A stretch of 26,545 nucleotides of DNA, taken from JAWLFY01 sp964462125 (GTDB lineage Bacteria; Planctomycetota; Planctomycetia; Pirellulales; Pirellulaceae). Made by a program: the position numbers and the translations under genes. The stretch is taken from positions 1-26,545 of the forward strand of contig CAYWXT010000054.1 in assembly GCA_964462125.1 (NCBI GenBank), given 5' to 3'. A model generated the notes under the pieces. That model was not told the DNA's origin. It ran no database searches and saw only the letters and a program-made list of their open reading frames with translations. Shown here in pieces: positions 16,330 through 23,131 of the stretch (its first letter is position 1; every line of letters begins with the position of its first letter).

Positions 16330-16360
16330 GCGAGTGCTGCCACGAGATAATTCTCTTGCT
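16095..16360 (-). repeat. Inverted duplication, right copy
   Basis: Reverse-complement partner of 14630-14904. Shared sequence includes the 5' flank, with both copies reading into ATGAAACGAATCTTCCG, and ends at the same GCGGCTA. Confidence 0.8.
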
Positions 16361-16481
16361 ACTGCGCTTGGAAAGGACGTGTCGTTTGTTGGCAGGTTGT
16401 AATCATTCAGCCGTCTGAGAACTTGATGTCCGCTGCGCGAAATTAATGTCATTTTGACTCCTCTCCGGCTGCCCAGCATGA

Positions 16482-16736
16482 TCACTCCTGCAGGTTCACC
16501 CATGCGATCATAATGACGCAATACGCAATAAATAGCAGCCCAGGGGTGTCGGCGAGAATAATCTTCCACCCTGCGCAACGCCGGAAGTAAGGCATTGCGA
16601 GCGCACTGCTCAGCACGGTGATTCCCGCGAAGCTCCAAAAGTACCGGACCATGGGTAGAATTGCATGCCGCAACCCGACTTCATCGAGGAATGCCCCCGC
16701 GAACGTCCAAAGATGTATGGATGAGAAAAACGGCAT
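16482..16736 (-). CDS. Small membrane protein, unknown function
   Basis: 84 residues from the ATG at 16736. Hydrophobic segments are visible at IHLWTFAGAFLDEVGL, MVRYFWSFAGITVLSSALAMPYF and IILADTPGLLFIAYCVIMIAW, consistent with two or three membrane helices. The frame stays open upstream to 16949, but that part is hydrophilic, overlaps the neighbouring gene by over 100 bp and shows no start signal, so the shorter version is preferred. Family not recognised. Confidence 0.45.
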   Translation of the reverse strand: MPFFSSIHLWTFAGAFLDEVGLRHAILPMVRYFWSFAGITVLSSALAMPYFRRCAGWKIILADTPGLLFIAYCVIMIAWVNLQE

Positions 16737-16830
16737 GAACGGACCACCGTGGTCGCCCTGCTCGTGTCGACTGGCGTCGCCCCAGGGCACCTCCACGCCG
16801 AAAGACGCCCGCAGCCCAGTCTTCACGACG

Positions 16831-17703
16831 TCATCGCTCAGGCCGGCTGTCTTGTTCCTGCTGACGGTCCTTTTCTTGCTGCAGACGTATTTCGGCGCCA
16901 ATTCTTTCGTATGCTGCGAATGCCACTTCCTGTTTGGTTCCTGTACCACTTTCGAGTAATACGTCCGCGTATTTCTCTAGTTCCTGGGCAATCGCCAAAT
17001 CGTGTCTGATAATTGCTGATCGCGTCGGTGGATCAGGCTCCAGCGCCAGTAGCGACGACGCCAGCCGTCTGGACGAATCGAGCACTGGGGCAATTTGCGC
17101 CTGTCCCATCTGATACGCTGACATTCTCGCGTTGCATTCCACAAGTGCTAATCGGCAGCGTTTTATTCTGAGCAAACGCAACTTATTGTCGGCGTCCTCG
17201 TCCCATAGGAGCTTCTGCATGTCGGGACTAGAAAAAAGTGGGAACCGCTCCTCGGGGAATTGTTCCGCGGGGAATCGTGATTGAAATTCCTTGACCGCTT
17301 CCGCTGCACCGTCTCGAGACCATTTATCTATTGCCTGCCGCCTTTCTTCGTCAGTTTTCTCCACCTGCTCCCTCGGTCTTGCCCTCGCCTCCTGTGCAGG
17401 CAGATCCTCCAAATCAGGGATCCCAAGGTTTCGCAATTCCCCGCCACCTCTAGATTCATTCTCTTTCTCTTTCCGCAGTTCCTGTGATGGAACCGATTTT
17501 GAGTCAGCACCATCTTCGGCGGAATCAGGGGGCCCATTCATTTCCGCAAGCAGCCGCTTCATGAGTGCCGATTTCGGCGTGGAGTTAGGAAGCTTTCGGT
17601 CCACCTCTGCCACGACGCCGGTTTGGCGCGTCAACTGGAGTGACCGAAAAGCCGCTTTTTGCGGTACGTTGGTCGCATTAATTGCAGCGATTCCCGCGGA
17701 CAA
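16831..17703 (-). CDS. Hypothetical protein with TolC-like helical C-terminus, 5' end probably lost
   Basis: 290 residues if started at the TTG at 17703; the frame stays open to 17766, where it meets a stop in sequence belonging to an IS-like remnant. The middle is highly charged and rich in E, K and R (residues ~55-130). The end has a planctomycete-style helical segment (DLAIAQELEKYADVLLESG, then FAAYERIGAEIRLQQEKD) like the C-terminus of small coiled-coil or TolC-related exported proteins. No signal peptide remains. An upstream stretch still in frame (ERIPVPLEARQQFLETG) looks protein-like, which suggests the original start was replaced by the adjacent insertion-sequence fragment. Function unknown. 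Confidence 0.5.
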   Translation of the reverse strand: MSAGIAAINATNVPQKAAFRSLQLTRQTGVVAEVDRKLPNSTPKSALMKRLLAEMNGPPDSAEDGADSKSVPSQELRKEKENESRGGGELRNLGIPDLEDLPAQEARARPREQVEKTDEERRQAIDKWSRDGAAEAVKEFQSRFPAEQFPEERFPLFSSPDMQKLLWDEDADNKLRLLRIKRCRLALVECNARMSAYQMGQAQIAPVLDSSRRLASSLLALEPDPPTRSAIIRHDLAIAQELEKYADVLLESGTGTKQEVAFAAYERIGAEIRLQQEKDRQQEQDSRPER

Positions 17704-17760
17704 TTCGCCGGTCTCCAGGAACTGTTGTCTTGCCTCTAAAGGAACTGGAATTCTCTCTCC

Positions 17761-17915
17761 GGTGAGCTAGTTTCACTTACCCGAGGAGAATTCCGATGAC
17801 CCGAATACGACGTTCCTTCACCGCTGCCCAGAAGGCCGATGCGTCCAGACAAGACGCCCAGATCAAGCAGCTGTGCGACAGCGTGAGACGTCGCCTCGCT
17901 GACGCTTCGGGTTAG
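17761..17915 (+). mobile_element. IS3-like element 5' remnant with OrfA stub
   Basis: A GAGGAG site 7 bp before an ATG at 17796 starts a 39-codon open frame (MTRIRRSFTAAQKAD, then a stop at 17913). The opening matches the N-terminus of planctomycete IS3-family OrfA/transposase HTH proteins, but after about 15 residues the normal sequence is lost. Only the first ~155 bp of such an element appear to remain; no inverted repeat pair or OrfB is seen nearby. Confidence 0.5.
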
Positions 17916-17959
17916 GTTCTTCGTCACGAGACGTTCAAGGCTAATTCCAGGTTTTGGCA

Positions 17960-19567
17960 CTAGTGCGGGAACGGACATGACGCAGGTGACGTAGGCGAGG
18001 GCGTTTGGTCCATGCCGGCGGAGGGACTGCGAAGTTCCAGTTCGACGATCGTTCCGTCGGCGGGCTTAGTCGAGACACCCGCCTTGACTTCGCTCTTGGG
18101 ACCGTCGGCGCGAAACTGAAACAGCTTGACAAATGCCCCGACGACCAAAGCGACTTCCAGCTGCCCAAGGTGCTTGCCGGGACAAACGCGTGGTCCGTGC
18201 CCGAACCCAAAGTGCAGGAAGCCCTTTGAATTCGTGTTTCTATTGGCCAGTTCTTGCCATCGCTCCGGTGCGAAACTCTCCGCTGCGTATCCAGTCGCCT
18301 GTTCGCCCCAGTGATCGGGATGGCGATTGGCGTGCCAGATGTCTAACAGGACATGTGTCTTGGCGGGGATCTCCATGGTACGACCGTCGGCTGTCTCGAT
18401 CCGTACCGGCTGACTCGCCCTGCGTGGCAAGAAATAAAGTGACGGGGTTAACCGCAATGTCTCATCCAACGCCGCCGTCAGATTCTTGGCGGCAATCAGT
18501 CGGTCCGGCGTAAATTCAGCAATCTGACTGACTTCATCGTAGACACGCTGCTGCCAAGATTCATTTCTGGCTAAGTGCGAAATCGCCCAGGTGGCGTACG
18601 AGGTCGTCGCTTCGAGAGCCCCCGCGAGAAATACCTTGATGTTGCTTCGCAGCGTCGCATCAGGGGCTTCTGCAGAAAATTTTTTCCACATGCCAGCGCC
18701 TTGGCTACGCGATCTCAACACTAGGTCGGTCAATTCGTCGAACCGTTGGAAGTCACGCTGAGCCTGGGCGTAATGACGACTGATCGGTGCCAGCCACGAA
18801 CGTCGCAACCCGAATTGATTGATCACGGTGTCCCGCACGATATGGTCGATCACGCGCTGCAGAGCAGGGACGTAGACGTCACGCAGTTGCAAATAATCGA
18901 TTGGCGTTCCAAAGAAACATCGCACTAACATTTCCAGCATCAATGCCTGGATTTCTGGTTCCATCGCGAGCCGCACATTGGGCGATCCGGTCTGCGCCAA
19001 GTGGTCCCGAAGTGCCGCAAGACGCTCTCGCACGGTATTCCGAAAGGTCTCTTCGAAGTCGCAGAACACGTCAACCTGAAACAGAGCCGTTTTCCCGAAG
19101 GGTGATGCCGATGCCTTACGCTGCTGCCGCCACAACGAACCGTTACCAAACAGCAATGTGTCCTCACCAGTGGCACGTGCAATTCCGGTTGATGGCAATG
19201 TGTCGCGATCAAACTGCCCCTCACGGTCACCGGTTGCAGTCAAGATCGCACGAATCACGCCTGGATCACGAGTGACCAGCACGGGCGGAAAGCCCGGCAT
19301 ATCCAAGTAGCGGTTGTGTCGCGCCGCGCCGGTCGCTTCCGCGGCACGATGAAAGTACGTCTCTAAGATCTCGATCGGACGTTGGTAATTCCACGGGTGC
19401 GGAAAAGGAAGACTTCGTCGTCCCGGCTGGAATAGCACAGGCACTCGGCCTGGCAGGCAATCACCTCCGAAAGGGTTCTCTCTGACGATCTGTTTTCGTA
19501 GCCGCGACAGCCAACTCAGATCTTTCGGTATGATCGGCCCCGGCGACCTCTCAGAGCTTCGTTGCAT
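17960..19567 (-). CDS. Cytochrome P450
   Basis: 535 residues from the ATG at 19567; a GTG at 19618 would add 17. All diagnostic P450 elements are present: a C-helix WRQQRK, an I-helix oxygen-activation motif AGALEATTS, the K-helix ETLR (ExxR), the FAPERW meander, and the heme-binding loop FGFGHGPRVCPG with the proximal cysteine at about C462. No signal anchor is evident, so a soluble cytoplasmic monooxygenase is likely. No ferredoxin or reductase partner is encoded nearby, and the substrate is unknown. The frame is uninterrupted across 1.6 kb while both flanks are decayed genes. The C-terminal tail after the last beta strand is ~25 residues longer than usual and low in complexity. Confidence 0.93.
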   Translation of the reverse strand: MQRSSERSPGPIIPKDLSWLSRLRKQIVRENPFGGDCLPGRVPVLFQPGRRSLPFPHPWNYQRPIEILETYFHRAAEATGAARHNRYLDMPGFPPVLVTRDPGVIRAILTATGDREGQFDRDTLPSTGIARATGEDTLLFGNGSLWRQQRKASASPFGKTALFQVDVFCDFEETFRNTVRERLAALRDHLAQTGSPNVRLAMEPEIQALMLEMLVRCFFGTPIDYLQLRDVYVPALQRVIDHIVRDTVINQFGLRRSWLAPISRHYAQAQRDFQRFDELTDLVLRSRSQGAGMWKKFSAEAPDATLRSNIKVFLAGALEATTSYATWAISHLARNESWQQRVYDEVSQIAEFTPDRLIAAKNLTAALDETLRLTPSLYFLPRRASQPVRIETADGRTMEIPAKTHVLLDIWHANRHPDHWGEQATGYAAESFAPERWQELANRNTNSKGFLHFGFGHGPRVCPGKHLGQLEVALVVGAFVKLFQFRADGPKSEVKAGVSTKPADGTIVELELRSPSAGMDQTPSPTSPASCPFPH

Positions 19568-20033
19568 GGCCTTGGTTCCGTACCGAGGAGAATCTGGGGG
19601 ATCGGTTTGCTCAAGCACGACAGTATAACGCCGGCACTGTTTCTGTGCCGCGCGCGACGACTCGGGCTCGCCCGTCAGAACGAATGCGGCCGAAAATCAG
19701 TCGTCATTGGGATTTCGAGCCCACTGATTCAACTGTTCAAACGCTCGGCACGGTTTTTTGAAAGGAAGAGGTCGGGCGGTCGACGCCGTCGAGCAAGATC
19801 GCTGGAATGGACTGATGCAACTTGATGCCGACTTGCTCGGCGTTCTATTTGAATAACTCGGCGAGGGCAATGTAGGAACACAGATTAAACGCGAGTGTTG
19901 GAAGCCGCTGAAGAGAAGTAGCAATTTGCAGAAACGACGATACCGTAGCATATTCGGCGTCTTTGAACTTGCTCACTATACCTGCGCCGCATTGGCCAAA
20001 CGGCGAGCAGAGCGAATCCCCGCCCCGTTACGT
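19568..20033. other. Intergenic region, possible gene remnants
   Basis: About 470 bp with no intact gene. On the minus strand near 19.70-19.91 kb there are protein-like frames broken by stops (FNLCSYIALAELFK, stop, NAEQVGIKLHQSIPAILLDG). These could be remains of a transposase or another gene, but the identity is not clear. The P450 promoter must lie at its left end. Confidence 0.3.
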
Positions 20034-21193
20034 TTACCGTCTCTCCGGCGACGCGGCTTTTTGGGTCTCGATATTCACGACCGCGTGCAGGCCGACTTCG
20101 AGGAAGGTAAGTTTCATGCGGAGGTCCCGCAAAGATTCGGGGAGGCGAGCGATCTCCCCATGTCCGTCAGCAGGTGCTTGCTTGGGTTCGGCGGCGGTGC
20201 CGTGGATCGTGCAGCTCACCCTGCCGCTCTCGTCGCCGGCCCGGTACACCCCGTGGCTCGGGCACGCGATCGGTCCATCGAAGAGATGTTCGGCAAGCGG
20301 TCTGAACTTGTCCAACCATGCCGCATTCTGGTCACTGGAGTCCGGTCCTTCGACACCCGTCGTACGGTTTTCGATGTTGCGATCCCGGACGATCGAACGA
20401 GCCGCGTGCGACAACGGGGCGAGATTGTTTAAACAGGCGTGACGCTCCGACTCGGCCCAGCCGATACGGAAATGCGGCTTGATCTCTCGCCAATGCAGCG
20501 GCCGTAGCCGCAGCATGGCGTGCGCGGGCGCGGCGTCGGCTTGCTCTGTATCCGTTTCTTTCCGTGCAGCAAGCCTTACCGCCGTGCGGATCTCGCCGAT
20601 CAAACCCGGTTTACTGGCCACATACAGGCCATTGCCCGCTCGCATCCAGTAGAAACGCCACTTGATCGGTCCGAACCGGAACGCGTACGTGCGGATCGCC
20701 GGATCGGAAACCCCCGCAAACTGATAGGAGTCTTGCTCGATGCGCAAGAATCCGCCCAACTCTTGCGAGCTCTTGGCCGAAAACCGAGCGAGAAATCGGT
20801 CCAGTTTTTCGCGCGTCCGATCGATCGCCTCCCCGGCTGTCGATGAGAGGCGGCTGACCGCGGTGGCGGCTGAGTGGCCGCCCTTGGAAGGCGGATCTGG
20901 TGGGCTTCTTTGCCAGCGTGCGTCAGAAATTGGGTGACGACTTCATCTGGGGTATCGCGAGGTACGGCCACGACCGCCCCATCGGCAAGCAAGGCGTTGA
21001 CGATGCCATCGACGCCTTCGGTCCAACCTCGTCGCGGTTGGGACAGGTCGATCTCAAGATCTTGGGGCTGCTCGATTGTTTGGGCCTCGTGGCCCTGTTG
21101 GCCGAAGGTCGTGCGGGCGGAAAATGAGAACGTTGCGACGACGAACCCGACCAGCGTTGCCGTTCGAAGTCGAGGCAGTGAACAAGAACGCAT
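20034..21193 (-). pseudogene. Decayed large exported protein (C-terminal part intact, N-terminus frameshifted)
   Basis: The first frame starts at the ATG at 21193 with a signal peptide (ATLVGFVVATFSFSA) and a segment DGAVVAVPRDTPDEVVTQFL, then drifts into low-complexity sequence. Near 20.89 kb the coding sense moves to a second frame, readable from AIDRTREKLDRFLARFSAKS through RTYAFRFGPIKWRFYWMRAG and MLRLRPLHWREI to the natural C-terminus. That end has the C-x-x-H-G-x-Y ... C-x-x-HG motif (CPSHGVYRAG, CTIHG). It resembles the C-terminal half of a large planctomycete exported protein family, of which the chimeric gene at 13.7 kb carries an N-terminus. The first-frame N-terminus does not look like that family, so both a fusion and a frameshift are likely. 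A TTG at 20757-20759 could start the second frame, but it would lack a signal peptide. Confidence 0.65.
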
Positions 21194-21639
21194 GTCGTTG
21201 ATCCGGGCAAAGTGAAGTCGAACGGGGTGCGTGGAATTCCGGCGCTCCATGTCCGCCGAGAAAGCCCATGTCACCGGATGCCGCGGCGTCCCACATCTTA
21301 CGCTTGGAGAACGAAAAAGCGGCAAAAAATTTTTTACGGACCGTTACGCCCTGGCTTCGCCTCCCTGTGAGTGGTCGGTCCCGATCGCCTTGAATAGACG
21401 GCGCTCAGCCGTTCCGGAGGTCTGACACGCCTCTTGCAAATTCCCCTTTTTTGCCTACGCTCTTTCCGAAAACGTGGTAAACGGGCCACGCAGCGACTCT
21501 TCAGCCTCCGCGAGCTTCTCTGTTCGTGACTCTCTGCGAACACGCTCGTTTATAAGCACTTACGTCAAAACCGTCGGTTTCGGTGTCCCAAAGCCGAACC
21601 GAGCGATTTGCCCGGACACATCTTAGGGCATGGACGAGT
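21194..21639. other. Intergenic region without recognised features
   Basis: About 450 bp upstream of the decayed exported protein and downstream of the methyltransferase fragment. No coding remnant, RNA or clear promoter recognised. Confidence 0.35.
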
Positions 21640-22062
21640 TCAGGTGGTCAGGGGCTTCGCAGTCAGGGGCTTCGCAGTCGGGGGCTTCGCAGTCGGGGGC
21701 TTCGCAGTCGTCCACACGGTGTGCTTCTTCATGACCACACTGGCATGCTCTCGCTCAGCAAACTCATCCACCGCTTGGCAAACGCCCGGAAACCGCTTCG
21801 GATTGTAATCGTGGCCGATGAGCAACCCGCCCTGCCGGATCTTTGGCCACCAAGCGGCGATGTCGGTTTTGGCCGCTTCGTAGCTGTGCTCGGCGTCGAT
21901 GAAGACGAAGTCGAGCTCTCCGTCGTCGAAACAGCATGGACGCAAGTTGACAGCAACGAGGAATCGCGTCGCAAGATGGACCAACTGAACCTGCTCGGAG
22001 AAGGTGACGGACGTTCCGCCACCGATGAAGAGCAATAATTTGTAAAAGGAGTCGACTGGCAA
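21640..22062 (-). CDS. Truncated class I SAM-dependent methyltransferase (Methyltransf_24-like) with repeat tail
   Basis: About 140 residues from a TTG at 22060-22062; the frame is open a little further, to a stop at 22099. The recognisable part is the second half of a Rossmann methyltransferase: GELDFVFIDAEHSYEAAKTD (motif II/III strand with the acidic pair), WWPKIRQGGLLIGHDY and FPGVCQAVDEFA. The N-terminal third, which should hold the GxGxG SAM-binding loop, is missing, so the product is probably inactive. The C-terminus ends in four TAKP[PL] pentapeptides encoded by a 15-bp tandem repeat. It lies directly downstream of the tRNA-Ser terminator. Confidence 0.65.
   Translation of the reverse strand: MPVDSFYKLLLFIGGGTSVTFSEQVQLVHLATRFLVAVNLRPCCFDDGELDFVFIDAEHSYEAAKTDIAAWWPKIRQGGLLIGHDYNPKRFPGVCQAVDEFAEREHASVVMKKHTVWTTAKPPTAKPPTAKPLTAKPLTT
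21648..21707. repeat. 15-bp minisatellite, four copies
   Basis: The unit TC[AG]GGGGCTTCGCAG is repeated four times without gaps. Copies 1-2 have A and copies 3-4 have G at the third base, as expected from recent stepwise duplication. It is in frame with the methyltransferase fragment. Confidence 0.95.
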
Positions 22063-22118
22063 ACGGGCGGCACAGAGGGATAACGGAGCCGGTGAGATCT
22101 ACTTGATTGGCCCAGTCT

Positions 22119-22138
22119 TGGCCCAGTTGACTGGGCCA
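22119..22138. repeat. 9-bp perfect inverted repeat with an extra direct copy
   Basis: TGGCCCAGT, a TG spacer, and ACTGGGCCA form a palindrome. Another TGGCCCAGT lies at 22108-22116. It sits between the tRNA-Ser terminator and the truncated methyltransferase. It may be a regulator site or an attachment-site relic. Confidence 0.7.
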
Positions 22139-22141
22139 TTG

Positions 22142-22176
22142 AAAAACACCCCAAAAAACCTAGGCTTTTCGGGGTG
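22142..22176 (-). terminator. Intrinsic terminator of tRNA-Ser
   Basis: On the minus strand CACCCC and GGGGTG pair around a loop with a further A/T-rich stem and the palindrome CCTAGG, followed by five Ts. It starts 13 bp after the tRNA 3' end. Confidence 0.85.
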
Positions 22177-22188
22177 CTTTTCGAAAGG

Positions 22189-22271
22189 CGGAGGACACGG
22201 GACTCGAACCCGCAACCGGTTTCCCGGCAACTGATTTCGAATCAGTCTGCTAACCAATTCGCATATCCTCC
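22189..22271 (-). tRNA. tRNA-Ser (anticodon CGA)
   Basis: The 83-nt cloverleaf reads from GGAGGAT at 22271 to the discriminator G at 22189. The acceptor GGAGGAT pairs with GTCCTCC. The anticodon stem ACTGA/TCAGT encloses the loop TTCGAAA, giving anticodon CGA for UCG codons. A long class II variable arm (CCGGGAAACCGG) is typical of tRNA-Ser. The T arm carries TTCGAGT. CCA is not encoded. Confidence 0.95.
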
Positions 22272-22278
22272 GGCTCGT

Positions 22279-22746
22279 TCAATTCATGTTGGCCCGAAGG
22301 TCCGCTCTCGTCAAGTCGCGTCCGCCGGTGGGCGGCACGGTGACGGTGGTCTGCCCGGTCTGACGCACCAAACCGCCGACCAGTTGGCGGAGTTCACGAT
22401 CGGACGCCAGAAGCGACTCGAGTTCGGCGGCACGGGGATGGTCGTCGCGGAACTGCAACTGGCCCTCGGGGTCAGCCGCCAAGGTGACCGGTCGGTCGGG
22501 CTCGACCCCGGCACCGCTGAACAGGTCCCGGATGCGGGCAATCGTCTGCTCCAACCATCCGCCACCAGCTTTTGAGCGGTCGGCCGGCGTGCTTCCCTCC
22601 GTTGCGGCCAGCTGATCGGGCTCGGACGCGGGGTCCGGCGAATTCAGAATCTGGTCAAATGAAACCGCCTCGCCAATCCGACCCGCCACATCGGTGGCGA
22701 GCCGCGCCGCGGCGGCGACTGTCGTTGGGTTGATTGGAAAGGTCAA
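22279..22746 (-). CDS. Hypothetical cytoplasmic protein, coupled to the upstream small exported gene
   Basis: 155 residues beginning with a TTG at 22744-22746 that overlaps the TGA of the preceding gene (TTGA), which supports translational coupling. The sequence is acidic and helix-rich: AAAARLATDVAGRIGEAV near the N-terminus, WLEQTIARIRDLFSGAG in the middle and LLASDRELRQLVGGLVRQTG toward the end. No signal peptide, membrane helix, cysteine or enzymatic motif is seen. The family is not recognised. Its 3' end lies only 7 bp before the tRNA-Ser gene on the same strand. Confidence 0.6.
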   Translation of the reverse strand: MTFPINPTTVAAAARLATDVAGRIGEAVSFDQILNSPDPASEPDQLAATEGSTPADRSKAGGGWLEQTIARIRDLFSGAGVEPDRPVTLAADPEGQLQFRDDHPRAAELESLLASDRELRQLVGGLVRQTGQTTVTVPPTGGRDLTRADLRANMN

Positions 22747-23054
22747 TGTTTATGCTCGGTTTTGAAGCCGTAGTCCTTGAACCATTTCTCCCACCGGTTC
22801 GCTTCCTTGTGGGTTTCCAGTTCCAGGGTTTGCCATTTCGGACAGCGGTACTTGACGTCGAAATGCCCATCGTGGCTGTTTTGTTGAACCTCGCAGCCGA
22901 GTTTTTTCAGCGTTCCGGCAATCGTCTTCGCCTTCTTGGCGTCGTGGATGTGCTTGGCTTTCCAGTCTTGGCATTGGTAGCGGACGATCTCCGCCGCCGA
23001 CGCCGTCGCGGAGACGCCGAGCAGGACCGAGGTGAGAATCAGCAATCGAATCAT
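22743..23054 (-). CDS. Small exported protein with conserved-looking cysteines
   Basis: 103 residues from the ATG at 23054, preceded by AAGGAG (11 bp) and GGAAG. A signal peptide (IRLLILTSVLLGVSATASA) is followed by an ~80-residue compact domain with three cysteines in YQCQDW, LGCEV and YRCPKW and many Lys/His residues, ending in HKH. The frame is open further upstream, but that extension lacks a signal sequence. I recall similar short secreted proteins in Pirellulales without known function. An odd cysteine count suggests metal binding or a disulfide plus a free thiol. Probably co-transcribed with the downstream hypothetical gene. Confidence 0.68.
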   Translation of the reverse strand: MIRLLILTSVLLGVSATASAAEIVRYQCQDWKAKHIHDAKKAKTIAGTLKKLGCEVQQNSHDGHFDVKYRCPKWQTLELETHKEANRWEKWFKDYGFKTEHKH

Positions 23055-23131
23055 CTTCCAGGAAACTCCTTGAGTGGGTGTGGATGATTCGGATAAAGCA
23101 CCGGCGCGGGTCGCGTCAAGGCGATTCGGCG

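Noticed and set aside
19697..19951. Minus-strand frame ending in WARNPNDD as a transposase C-terminus
   Set aside because: Similarity is too vague and neighbouring frames are broken by stops; kept only as possible remnants in the intergenic entry.
21648..21707. Four direct repeats considered as a CRISPR array
   Set aside because: Units are contiguous, 15 bp long, without spacers, and in frame with a protein; it is a minisatellite.
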